NCBI GenBank assembly: GCA_934474025.1
Contig: CAKSMF010000001.1
Coordinates: 558,001-622,000 of the forward strand
Direction of reading: 5' to 3'
DNA length: 64,000 nt
Origin: an uncultured Ruminococcus sp.
Lineage (GTDB): Bacteria; Bacillota; Clostridia; Oscillospirales; Ruminococcaceae
Below are positions 17,847-26,117 of the stretch, piece by piece; the first letter of the stretch is position 1, and each line of letters starts with the position of its first letter. Made by a program: the position numbers and the translations under genes. Under the pieces are notes generated by a model. That model ran no database searches. It saw only the letters and a program-made list of their open reading frames with translations, and was not told the origin of the DNA.

Positions 17847-19259
17847 TTAGTTTTCAAAAATAGTATTTATAATTCCCTGATAATAAGATGCTGATTCACT
17901 TGCAAATGATAATCCATGTTCAGCAGGATTCTGAATTTGCATTACTACTATATATGAACCGTTATAATTCTGATAGTCATAAACTCCAGTTCCGTCATCA
18001 TTTAAATTTTTAAGACAGCCTGTTATGTATAGAAAATCGCCTACCCATGTTTCAGCCGTACCCGTTTTAGCGTAAAAGCTGAATCCTTCTGGAAGGTATA
18101 TTCCTAAACCGGAGGCAACTCCTGACATACCGTCAAGTAAATTCTGCCTGTATTCTTCCGGAATGGTTGCTATAATTTCGCTGGGTGAAGAACCTTTTTC
18201 AAGTATTGTTTGCTGATTTGCGGTGTCAACGACGTTTTGAAGTACAAAAGGTTTTACCATATCACCGAAAACTGCTTCACGTCCGAGTGCCGAAAGGTAT
18301 ATAGGACAAGTAAGAATATATGACTGTCCGAAAGCACTGCGTCTTAAATCGTCATTGCAGTTTATTTCGATGTTATTTTCAATGACTCCGAAATCACATT
18401 CAATATTTGTGACAAAATGAAAAATTTCATCAAGGTCTTTTAAAACATCATCTTTTCCTATTTGGTTGAAAGCCTTTGCAAAAAATATATTACTTGAATT
18501 TACAAAAGCGGAATAAAGACTTCTTTCAATAGGGTAACTGGAATTTGTATCATGGTCCCAGTTGACTATTGTTGCACCGTCATCTGTCCATTCTCCCTCG
18601 TCCTGAATGGAATATATACCATGTTTATCGGCAATTACTTCTGACATAATCTTAAAACATGAACCCGGTTCAGCATTCTGGAAAGCCTTGTTACCGCAAG
18701 CACCCCATGCTAAGTCTTCATCATATGAGGAATCAGTTATAATAGTAGGGTCATATGATGGATATGATACTTGTGACATTATCGAACCGTCTGTACGCAT
18801 TACAACAACAGACCCCACTAAATTCATGTTTGCCATGTAATTATATAGTGCATTCTGAACGTCTGAATCGATAGTAAGCTGTATGGAATTTCCAACTTCA
18901 GCACCCTCCGGAGCAGTACGCAGAATATCTTCAAAGCTAGTATCATAACCGCCGGACATTTCGGTTATTATATTCGCAAAAGGGATAGCATAGTTTTCTG
19001 CATAGATTCTTTTTTCACCCTCGGAAGATGTGAGCAGGTTTCCTTTAGTATCATAAATATTTCCCCTTGGAATTGGCGGGGGAGGAGGTTCAGTAGTCGG
19101 AACTGTTTCGGGTTCGGTGGATTCGGTAGTTTCAACATCAGAACTTTCTGTAGATGATGAATTGTCAGGTACAGAAATATTGTGTTCGGGAATTTCTGAA
19201 CATGATGTCAATAACATACACAAAACAGTTAAAACAGAAATTTTTTTACTGAAAGTCAT
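17847..19259 (-). CDS. Lipoprotein penicillin-binding transpeptidase
   Basis: Peptidoglycan DD-transpeptidase-family protein, 470 residues. A signal peptide ends in the lipobox LLTSC, followed by a Ser/Thr/Glu/Pro-rich linker (about 25-65). Catalytic motifs are in order: SCFK (SxxK, in AEPGSCFKIMS, about 207-210), SSN (SxN, about 268-270) and KTG (in YAKTGTAE, about 402-404). The linker leads straight into RGNIYDTKGN, the usual opening of class B PBP dimer domains, but that domain is short (about 60 residues). Overall it resembles the PbpA/FtsI group in reduced form. ATG 19259 has AAAGGAAA upstream. Confidence 0.85.
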   Translation of the reverse strand: MTFSKKISVLTVLCMLLTSCSEIPEHNISVPDNSSSTESSDVETTESTEPETVPTTEPPPPPIPRGNIYDTKGNLLTSSEGEKRIYAENYAIPFANIITEMSGGYDTSFEDILRTAPEGAEVGNSIQLTIDSDVQNALYNYMANMNLVGSVVVMRTDGSIMSQVSYPSYDPTIITDSSYDEDLAWGACGNKAFQNAEPGSCFKIMSEVIADKHGIYSIQDEGEWTDDGATIVNWDHDTNSSYPIERSLYSAFVNSSNIFFAKAFNQIGKDDVLKDLDEIFHFVTNIECDFGVIENNIEINCNDDLRRSAFGQSYILTCPIYLSALGREAVFGDMVKPFVLQNVVDTANQQTILEKGSSPSEIIATIPEEYRQNLLDGMSGVASGLGIYLPEGFSFYAKTGTAETWVGDFLYITGCLKNLNDDGTGVYDYQNYNGSYIVVMQIQNPAEHGLSFASESASYYQGIINTIFEN

Positions 19260-19346
19260 ATGTATTTCCTTTCTTTTTGTTTTTCTCAATTATACTCTTT
19301 TAAATGCGTTGTGTCAACAAAAAAACGTTATATTTTTCAAACTTCA

Positions 19347-19384
19347 ACAAAAAGGAACAGATTTTTTCTGTTCCTTTTTTTAAA
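19347..19384 (-). terminator. Terminator downstream of cotJC
   Basis: Stem AAAGGAACAG (19351-19360) / CTGTTCCTTT (19368-19377) with T-tracts on both strands. Lies right after the cotJC stop codon. Confidence 0.85.
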
Positions 19385-19385
19385 A

Positions 19386-19937
19386 TTATTTTCTTCGTCC
19401 GCAGTTTGAGTCAAAAGATGGATTGCAGGCATAAAAGTTTCTTGAATCAAGATTATCCTGAGTTATGCGGAGTGCTTCTCCAAAACGCTGATAGTGAACG
19501 ATTTCTCTTTGTCTTAAAAATCTTATCGGGTCACGGACATCTGCATCATCAGCCATACGCAAGATGTTATCATAAGTTGTGCGGGCTTTTTGTTCTGCTG
19601 CCATATCTTCATGAAGGTCTGTAATAACGTCGCCTTTGCTTTGAAAATACATTGCTGTAAATGGTACTCCTGATGCCGATATAGGATAAATTCCTGTTGT
19701 ATGGTCAACAAAATATTTATCAAAACCGCTTTCTTTAATCTGGTCAATAGTAAGATTTCTGGTAAGCTGGTATATAATTGCTGAAATCATTTCAACATGA
19801 GCGAGTTCTTCTGTGCCTATATCTGTAAGAATACCTTTTACTTCATCATAAGGCATTACATAACGTTGATTTATATATCTTAAAGCTGCTGATAATTCTC
19901 CGTCAGGACCTCCGAAATCCAAAAAGATATAATTCAT
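19386..19937 (-). pseudogene. cotJC: cotJC, 3' part (split spore coat gene)
   Basis: C-terminal 173 residues of CotJC, a manganese-catalase-fold inner spore coat protein. From PDGELSAALRYINQRY onward it matches the family, including the metal-ligand region GTEELAHVEMI and the QKARTTYDNILR segment. Homology stops abruptly at GG, and the first eight residues of this open frame (MNYIFLDF) are element-derived. No SD precedes the ATG, and a stop lies 12 codons upstream. The missing N-terminus is at 38323-38415. Joining both at the shared 8-bp core gives one frame. The gene is thus interrupted, not decayed; no frameshift is seen in either half. Confidence 0.92.
19908..19931. other. Left attachment site of the element
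   Basis: Core ACCTCCGA (19908-19915) shared with the right end. To its left is cotJC coding sequence. To its right, inside the element, AAAAGATATA (19922-19931) is the inverted copy of TATATCTTTT at the right end. Core limits are set only by sequence identity. Confidence 0.8.
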
Positions 19938-20203
19938 ATAGTTGGATTTAATAATAGATAAATCGGTAATTTAGTGAAAGTTTTTTTAGTATATACATAT
20001 TTTCAGAATAAGCTTAATAAAATTATTATAGTCTCAGAGACAAATATTTCAAACCTTGATAAAAACACAATTTAATACTTTATATGATTAAAATTTAAAG
20101 ATGTATATAAATTTTATCATAATTTTATCTGACTTAAATTTGTTGATGTATGTATAATTAATTAGTGCAATATGACGAATTTAAATAAATTATCTGTTTC
20201 TTC
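19938..20203. other. AT-rich non-coding left end of the element
   Basis: About 270 bp without a gene or clear RNA between the left junction and the glycan-operon promoter. Very AT-rich, with stop codons in all frames. Nothing further recognised. Confidence 0.5.
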
Positions 20204-20233
20204 TTGACAAAAGATAATTTGCTGTATTATAAT
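20204..20233 (+). promoter_or_regulatory. Promoter of the glycan operon
   Basis: TTGACA (20204-20209) and TATAAT (20228-20233), spacing 18. Predicted start near 20240, giving a leader of about 436 nt before the first gene at 20676. Confidence 0.8.
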
Positions 20234-20258
20234 AATAACATATGGTATTTTTATGCAG

Positions 20259-20428
20259 TTCTATTACTTTTAGATGTTATAAAAATCAAAATCTTTAATT
20301 AATCAGATTAAATTGATTTGTAGATGTTCTTTTTATTGAGAACAAAATAAAGTCTTTTGCATGAAGTTGCAGTTAAAAAGATTCGGGGTAAAAAATGCAG
20401 TCAGTTTATTTTGTGTTAGGATTTTTTT
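20259..20428 (+). repeat. Leader RNA repeat, copy 1
   Basis: First of two tandem units of about 170 bp in the operon leader, about 95% identical to copy 2. Internal complementarity suggests a folded RNA: AAATCAA (20283-20289) with TTGATTT (20313-20319); GTTCT (20326-20330) with AGAAC (20339-20343); and an outer helix AAAATAAA (20344-20351) with TTTATTTT (20405-20412) enclosing TGCAT (20358-20362) with ATGCA (20395-20399). The innermost loop ends in GATTCGGGGTAAAAA. A T-run follows. No known riboswitch class recognised. Confidence 0.85.
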
Positions 20429-20434
20429 ATAAAA

Positions 20435-20606
20435 TTCTGTTAGTTTTAGATGCTATAAAAATCAAAGTCTTTAATTAATCAGATTAAATTGATTTGCAGA
20501 TGTTCTTTTTATTGAGAACAAAATAAAGTCTTTTTGCATGAAGTTGCAGTTAAAAAGATTCGGGGTAAAAAATGCAGTCAGTTTATTTTGTATTAAGTTT
20601 TTTTAA
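20435..20606 (+). repeat. Leader RNA repeat, copy 2
   Basis: Second unit, six bases after copy 1. Differences are few (about nine positions and a one-base insertion in a T-run), and the helices listed for copy 1 are retained; one change in the first stem (A to G opposite T) keeps a wobble pair. It also ends in a T-run. The region between it and the first gene contains a small CACC/GGTG hairpin near 20638-20651. Confidence 0.85.
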
Positions 20607-20675
20607 TAAATCAGGGGTATGAAATAGCGTTAACAAACACCTTAGGGTGAAATTTATAATAGGGATGAAATAAAA

Positions 20676-21944
20676 ATGAATATTAAACCATTTGGAAAGA
20701 AAATCTGGCTTTCATCACCGACAATGCATGGTGAAGAACAAAAATGGGTCAATGATGCATTTGAGAAAAACTGGATTACTACTGCCGGAGAAAATGTCAA
20801 CGAAGTTGAAAAACTTGTTGCACAAAAAATCGGCTGTAAGTATGCAGTTGCACTCTCAGGAGGTACAACAGCTTTGCATTTAGCTGTTAAACTTGCAGGA
20901 GAAAAGCTTTACGGGCAAGTAAAGTCTAATTGCGGAGTGCTTCATGGACATAAAGTTTTTTGTTCTGACATGACATTTGATGCAACAGTTAATCCTGTTG
21001 CTTACGAGGATGGAGAGCCAGTTTTTATTGATACAGAACGTGATACATGGAACATGAATCCTGTAGCTCTTGAAAAGGCATTTGAGATATATCCGGAAGT
21101 AAAACTTGTTATTCTGGTTCATCTCTATGGAGTGCCTGCAAAACTCGATGAGATAATGGAAATCTGCAAAAAACACAATGCGGTTTTAATTGAAGATGCT
21201 GCTGAATCCTTTGGTGCTTCCTATAAAGGAAAGCAAACAGGTACGTTTGGCATTGGAAATATTATCAGTTTTAATGGTAATAAAATTATTACAGGCTCAT
21301 CAGGTGGTATGTTCCTTACAGACAGCAAGAAAGATGCTGATAAAATAAGAAAGTGGTCAACACAAAGCCGTGAATCAGCTCCGTGGTATCAGCATGAAGA
21401 AATCGGTTACAATTATCGTATGTCAAATATCATCGCAGGCATTGTTCGTGGTCAGATGCCTCATTTAGATGAACATATCGCACAGAAAAAAGCTATCTAC
21501 ATGAGATACAAAGAAGGTTTCAAGGGACTTCCTGTCAAAATGAATCCTTATGATGAAAAAAATAGTGAACCGAATTTCTGGCTTAGCTGTATGATTATTG
21601 ATAAAGATGCAATGTGCAGACAGGTGAGAAGTGAACAAGAAGCTTTATATATTTCTGAAAGCGGAAAAACCTGTCCTACTGAAATACTTGAAACTCTCGC
21701 AAAATACAACGCAGAAGGCAGACCTATCTGGAAACCTATGCATATGCAACCTATTTACAGAATGAACCCGTTTATTACGGCAAACGGCAATGGAAGAGGT
21801 CAGACAAATGCCTATATTGCAGGTGACCTTGAGGACGTTGGCAAGGATATTTTTGAAAGAGGTCTGTGTCTGCCGTCTGATAACAAGATGACAGCAGAAG
21901 AACAGGATATAATTATTCAGATTATCAGAAATTGTATTAAGTGA
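20676..21944 (+). CDS. DegT/DnrJ/EryC1/StrS sugar aminotransferase
   Basis: PLP-dependent aminotransferase (422 residues) that converts a nucleotide-linked keto-sugar to an amino sugar. Features: substrate loop ALSGGTTALHLAV (about 58-70), cofactor region IEDAAESFGASYKGK (about 172-186), and the Schiff-base lysine in SFNGNKIIT (about 203). It resembles the PglE/WlbF group, which acts on 4-keto-6-deoxy-GlcNAc made by CapD/PglF-type dehydratases; such a dehydratase is encoded at 34653. Amination at C4 is therefore the likely reaction (inference). First gene of the operon, behind the duplicated RNA leader. Confidence 0.9.
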   Translation: MNIKPFGKKIWLSSPTMHGEEQKWVNDAFEKNWITTAGENVNEVEKLVAQKIGCKYAVALSGGTTALHLAVKLAGEKLYGQVKSNCGVLHGHKVFCSDMTFDATVNPVAYEDGEPVFIDTERDTWNMNPVALEKAFEIYPEVKLVILVHLYGVPAKLDEIMEICKKHNAVLIEDAAESFGASYKGKQTGTFGIGNIISFNGNKIITGSSGGMFLTDSKKDADKIRKWSTQSRESAPWYQHEEIGYNYRMSNIIAGIVRGQMPHLDEHIAQKKAIYMRYKEGFKGLPVKMNPYDEKNSEPNFWLSCMIIDKDAMCRQVRSEQEALYISESGKTCPTEILETLAKYNAEGRPIWKPMHMQPIYRMNPFITANGNGRGQTNAYIAGDLEDVGKDIFERGLCLPSDNKMTAEEQDIIIQIIRNCIK

Positions 21945-21953
21945 GGATATTTA

Positions 21954-22523
21954 ATGACAAAAAAACGTTTATGGCAAACTATTCGTATGTGGTTGATGAT
22001 GAGCAGTGTAAAACGTGTTGCATATTTGCGTGATAATAAAATTTTTCATTCAATCGGCGAAAATGTTACAATTATGGATAGAAAAATTCCATTGTATGCT
22101 AAATTGATTAGTATTCATAATAATGTCAGAATAGCATCAAATGTTACATTTGCAACACATGATATAATACATTATATGCTGAATAATCGCAATTTATCTG
22201 ATAATTCAGAAAAGTACAGCGAAAACATAGGGTGTATTGAAATAATGGATAATGTGTTTATTGGTTCTAATTCTACAATCGTAGGAGGAGTGAGAATTGG
22301 TCCTAATGCAATTGTAGCAGCGGGAGCAGTTGTAACAAAAGATGTACCTCCTAATTCTGTAGTTGGTGGCGTACCGGCAAAGTATATTTGTAGTATTGAT
22401 GAATATATAGCCAAAAGAAAAAATCAGTATCCAGAAGAATATGCCCCAAAACATCAGGACGTATCTGATGAATTGACAGAATATATGTGGAATAAATTTT
22501 ATTCCGAAAGAACTTCTAAATAA
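21954..22523 (+). CDS. Left-handed beta-helix acyltransferase
   Basis: Hexapeptide-repeat O- or N-acetyltransferase (189 residues). The repeat region covers about 45-145, with FIGSNSTIVGGVRIGPNAIVAAG split across coils and the terminal loop VVTKDVPPNSVVGGVPAKYI typical of the CatB/WbbJ/maltose-acetyltransferase group. It lacks the N-terminal Rossmann-like domain of PglD, so it is not a plain PglD orthologue although it follows a PglE-like gene. Likely role: acetylation of the amino sugar or of the repeat unit. Nine bases after the aminotransferase. Confidence 0.85.
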   Translation: MTKKRLWQTIRMWLMMSSVKRVAYLRDNKIFHSIGENVTIMDRKIPLYAKLISIHNNVRIASNVTFATHDIIHYMLNNRNLSDNSEKYSENIGCIEIMDNVFIGSNSTIVGGVRIGPNAIVAAGAVVTKDVPPNSVVGGVPAKYICSIDEYIAKRKNQYPEEYAPKHQDVSDELTEYMWNKFYSERTSK

Positions 22524-22546
22524 ATATTAAAGGAATGAATTTATAA

Positions 22547-23191
22547 TTGGATAAAATGAATCATAAGGTCAAAGGACCATACGAGGCTTTTTTTAAGCGT
22601 TTTATTGATGTTTTCTGTTCACTGCTGTTTATTCTGGTTTTCTGGTGGCTTTTTCTTATTCTTGCTTTACTGGTTAGAATCAATCTGGGAACTCCCATTA
22701 TTTTTACGCAGAATCGTTCCGGAAAAGACGGCAAAGTTTTTAAATTGTACAAATTCAGGTCTATGAACAATGCCAAAGATGAAAACGGTGAATTTCTTCC
22801 GGATAAGCAGAGAATTACAAAATTCGGCAGACTTCTCCGTTCTACAAGTCTTGACGAACTTCCTGAATTATTCAACATTCTAAATGGGGATATGTCAATC
22901 ATTGGTCCAAGACCTTTGTTGGTAAAGTATTTTGAACATTACAACAGCCATGATATCAGACGTCATGAAGTAAGACCGGGGCTTACTGGCTGGGCTCAGG
23001 TAAACGGCAGAAACACTCTTACATGGAAAGATAAGTTCAGTAAAGATGTTGAATACGTTGACAATATAACTTTTTTAATGGATTTGAAAATATTATTTTT
23101 GACTATAAAGAAAATATTTGCAAGAGAAGGTATTGAATTTATTGAAGGTCATCAATCCGTTATGGAATATTTTGAAAGTAACAAAGATTGA
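22547..23191 (+). CDS. PglC-like initiating phosphoglycosyltransferase
   Basis: Monotopic phosphoglycosyltransferase (bacterial sugar transferase family, 214 residues) that moves a sugar-1-phosphate from UDP-sugar to undecaprenyl phosphate, the first committed step of glycan assembly. One re-entrant helix (about 14-40) follows a basic stretch. Then come PIIFTQNRSGKDGKVFKLYKF (reported here in family context, about 50-70), the catalytic D-E pair in SLDELPELFNILNGDMS (about 103-119), GPRPLL and RPGLTGWAQVNGRN. Start TTG 22547 has AAAGGA 12 nt upstream; an internal ATG at 22556 is the alternative. Confidence 0.92.
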   Translation: MDKMNHKVKGPYEAFFKRFIDVFCSLLFILVFWWLFLILALLVRINLGTPIIFTQNRSGKDGKVFKLYKFRSMNNAKDENGEFLPDKQRITKFGRLLRSTSLDELPELFNILNGDMSIIGPRPLLVKYFEHYNSHDIRRHEVRPGLTGWAQVNGRNTLTWKDKFSKDVEYVDNITFLMDLKILFLTIKKIFAREGIEFIEGHQSVMEYFESNKD

Positions 23192-23242
23192 TATTGTTTT
23201 CATAATTACATAATGTGGAGATTAGATATATGGTAGTATATT

Positions 23243-24544
23243 ATGGAAAAAACAAATTATAAATTAAATGATATCAGTGATATCAAACAAATATCTTTCA
23301 TTGATAAAGTGATTTGTGTATTGCTTGCAATGTCACCTATATTACAGCACTATAAAGGTATTTTCGGAAACGCCGGAGTTACTGTTCTGATTATTTGTTT
23401 TCCGTTTTTGGTTGTTAAAATATTGATGTCTGCAAGAACAACATATATGGATTCAATTTGTTTTGTATTGCCTTTGATTCTCTTTGATATATACAAAGCA
23501 ATGGACCATACTTTTTCAGTCAGTTCAATTGCACGTTCGGGATTGACAATGATTGTTTATATTGCAGTTTCAAACAATTATGTTAACAGAAAATATTTTC
23601 TGAATGTTTGTATGTTTATTTCAGAATTGGCTTCAGTTCTTATAATATGTCAGTATGTATGTTATTATATTCTGGGATTTCATCTGAAATTAGCTCCTGT
23701 AAATCTTCTTCTTCCTGAAAGCAGTCAATGGATAGGTTGTGTAACAACTGGATTGGTTTCTATTACAGGAAGTAGCAACGGATATTACAGACCGTCTGCA
23801 TTTTTTCTTGAACCGTCACATTTCTTTTTATTTGTTTTTCCGATTCTTCTATTAATTCTTCTTTCAGAGGGATATTCAAAAAAGAAAATGCATAAATCCA
23901 TTCTGCTTACAGTTGGATTATTACTTTCTACGTCTGGCATGGCGATAACTGTTGTTGTGGCTGCATGGACTTTTTATTTGCTTTTTTATTCAAAATATTC
24001 AGATAAGTTTGTAATTCAGAAATTACTGTCATTCAAAAGCATTATGTTATTGATTGTTGGTGTGTTTGTTTTAGTGGTATTGTATATTAAAGTACCTTTT
24101 GTTCAGTCAACAGTAAACAGAATTGTTATTGGTGACCAATACGGAAATACTGCAATAAGCGGAAGAACTCTTCAGGCAAATGAGTTGCTCGAACAAATGC
24201 ATGGAGGCAAACAGTTGCTTTTTGGAGTAACTAAAGATATATCTGATATTGAATTCAATCTTTCAGGTTATGCAGCAACTATGTACAGATATGGACTTAT
24301 TGGTGTTGTTCTGTCATATATAATATATGTGCGTGGAGTTATACAGCTTAAACGTCATTTCAAAGTGGTTAGCATGGTTATTTTTGTAATTTCATTTTTT
24401 ACTGCTCATACTCATGGTACTTATCATCTGATTTACTATGTTTTAATTATAATAGAAGGATTTAATGTACAGAAAAAACAAGTTTCAACTGAGTCTCAGA
24501 GTATTCCGCTTCCTTTGAAAATGGCAGATAGCAACTGTGTATAA
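23243..24544 (+). CDS. Wzy-like O-antigen/capsule polymerase
   Basis: Polytopic membrane protein, 433 residues, with about ten to eleven hydrophobic helices and a larger outer loop near the middle containing RPSAFFLEPSHF (about 190-201), a motif seen in many O-antigen ligase/polymerase (Wzy_C) proteins. The position between an initiating transferase and a flippase gene fits a Wzy polymerase that joins lipid-linked repeat units outside the membrane. Sequence conservation in this family is low, so the call rests on topology, motif and context. Confidence 0.75.
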   Translation: MEKTNYKLNDISDIKQISFIDKVICVLLAMSPILQHYKGIFGNAGVTVLIICFPFLVVKILMSARTTYMDSICFVLPLILFDIYKAMDHTFSVSSIARSGLTMIVYIAVSNNYVNRKYFLNVCMFISELASVLIICQYVCYYILGFHLKLAPVNLLLPESSQWIGCVTTGLVSITGSSNGYYRPSAFFLEPSHFFLFVFPILLLILLSEGYSKKKMHKSILLTVGLLLSTSGMAITVVVAAWTFYLLFYSKYSDKFVIQKLLSFKSIMLLIVGVFVLVVLYIKVPFVQSTVNRIVIGDQYGNTAISGRTLQANELLEQMHGGKQLLFGVTKDISDIEFNLSGYAATMYRYGLIGVVLSYIIYVRGVIQLKRHFKVVSMVIFVISFFTAHTHGTYHLIYYVLIIIEGFNVQKKQVSTESQSIPLPLKMADSNCV

Positions 24545-24660
24545 TAAAAAAACTTAACGTTCATGGAATCAATAAATAAATTCCTCAGAAGAAATCTGAA
24601 AGCGTGTGCAATTGTTAAAAAAGATATGGATAATTAATTGTGAAGAAAGGATATTATGCA

Positions 24661-26106
24661 ATGCCCACAGAAATTAAAAGAGGAAATACCAAACTTGCTG
24701 TAAAATCAGGTTTTTGGTATGTGATGAGTACGGTTATAACCAAAGGTCTTGCATTCATCACAACGCCTATATTTGCCAGAATGATGAATAAAGCTGATTA
24801 TGGTGAATTTTCAAACTTTGCCAATTGGCAGTCACTTTTGGTTATTGTTGTCAGTCTTGAAATGTATAATACACTCAGTCGAGCTTTTTATGATTACAGA
24901 GACGATTATGAACAATATGCTTCTACTGTCACAATTACTGGAATCATTACTTCTGTAGTGTTTTATGTATTTATTCTTCTTAATGGCAGTTGGATTTATA
25001 AACTAATTGCCATTCCGCCTGAATTTGTTCATTTAATGTTTTTTACTATTCTTTGTCAGGGAGCTCGTCAGGTATTTCTTACAAAGGAAAGAACCTTATA
25101 CAGATATAAATCAGTTGCTTTTATTTCAGTAATTTCACTGGTAATACCAACACTTCTTTCAATTGTAATTGTTTACAATGTTCAAGAAAACGAAAGATTA
25201 TCTGCTCGTATGTATGGATTTTATATTCCATATGCATTAATAGGATTATGTTGTGCCATTGATTTAATCAGAAAAGGAAAATGCTTTAAGTTAAGTCATC
25301 TAAAATATGCATTAGTTCTTGCAATGCCTTTGCTTGTGCATTATTTAACAACATATGTTCTTTCTTCTACAAATACGATTTTTGCAAAAAGCATTCTCGG
25401 TCCTGAAACGGCAGCTATAATAAGCATTATAACAAGCATTATGAATCTTTTGACAATACTTTTTCAGTCAGTGACAGGAGCTATGACAACATATATAATG
25501 GATAATCTTGAAACAAAGGATTATAGCAAAGTGAAAAGTTGTTTAACATTGTTGGCTGTCGGAAGTGCTGTCATATCCTGTGGATTGATTATATTTGGTC
25601 CGGAAGTTGTGCGAATTATAGGTGGTTCAAAGTATGCAAGTGCAGTTTCTTTGATTCCGGTAAGCGTTTTGGCAATTTTCTTCCAGATATTGACATCATC
25701 GCTTGCAATAATTTTGACTTATGACAAAAATGTCGTAAAAACTGCAATTTACACATCTATAATTGCTATTGTAAGTGTAATTCTTAAAGTTCTGCTTTTA
25801 AAGGACTGCGGATATGAAATTTTACCTATTATCAATGCATCAGCATTCATAATGACTTTAATTGTTAACAGTATACTTGTATGTAAAGCAGGATACAAGA
25901 CTTGTATTGACTTTAAAAAAGTTCTTGGTATAGTTATTTTGATGGTCGGATTCACATTAATTGCACCGATTTTATATAAATATCAGATGCTTAGATATAT
26001 TGTTATCGGTTTGATTGTTGTGGCATTTACAATTGTTCTTGTTATAAAAAGAAACCTTTGGTTATCAATGGTAAAAAAATATATGAAAAAAAGTGAATCA
26101 AAGTGA
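24661..26106 (+). CDS. Wzx-like flippase (polysaccharide biosynthesis protein)
   Basis: MOP-superfamily membrane protein, 481 residues, with 12-14 helices, opening with KSGFWYVMSTVITKGLAFIT and PIFARMMNKADYGEFS typical of RfbX/Wzx proteins. It would flip undecaprenyl-diphosphate-linked repeat units to the outer face for Wzy. ATG 24661 is chosen because AAAGGA lies 11 nt upstream; a GTG seven codons earlier is less well placed. It overlaps the region upstream of the ATP-grasp gene closely (11 bp gap). Confidence 0.9.
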   Translation: MPTEIKRGNTKLAVKSGFWYVMSTVITKGLAFITTPIFARMMNKADYGEFSNFANWQSLLVIVVSLEMYNTLSRAFYDYRDDYEQYASTVTITGIITSVVFYVFILLNGSWIYKLIAIPPEFVHLMFFTILCQGARQVFLTKERTLYRYKSVAFISVISLVIPTLLSIVIVYNVQENERLSARMYGFYIPYALIGLCCAIDLIRKGKCFKLSHLKYALVLAMPLLVHYLTTYVLSSTNTIFAKSILGPETAAIISIITSIMNLLTILFQSVTGAMTTYIMDNLETKDYSKVKSCLTLLAVGSAVISCGLIIFGPEVVRIIGGSKYASAVSLIPVSVLAIFFQILTSSLAIILTYDKNVVKTAIYTSIIAIVSVILKVLLLKDCGYEILPIINASAFIMTLIVNSILVCKAGYKTCIDFKKVLGIVILMVGFTLIAPILYKYQMLRYIVIGLIVVAFTIVLVIKRNLWLSMVKKYMKKSESK

Positions 26107-26117
26107 GAGGAGTTAGC

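Noticed and set aside
20259..20606. Leader repeats as c-di-GMP (GEMM) or another known riboswitch
   Set aside because: The conserved loop and helix sequences of those classes are absent; similarity is limited to being tandem.
21954..22523. Acetyltransferase as PglD, completing a bacillosamine pathway
   Set aside because: The N-terminal Rossmann-like domain of PglD is missing and the sequence is closer to CatB/WbbJ-type enzymes, so the full pathway is not claimed.
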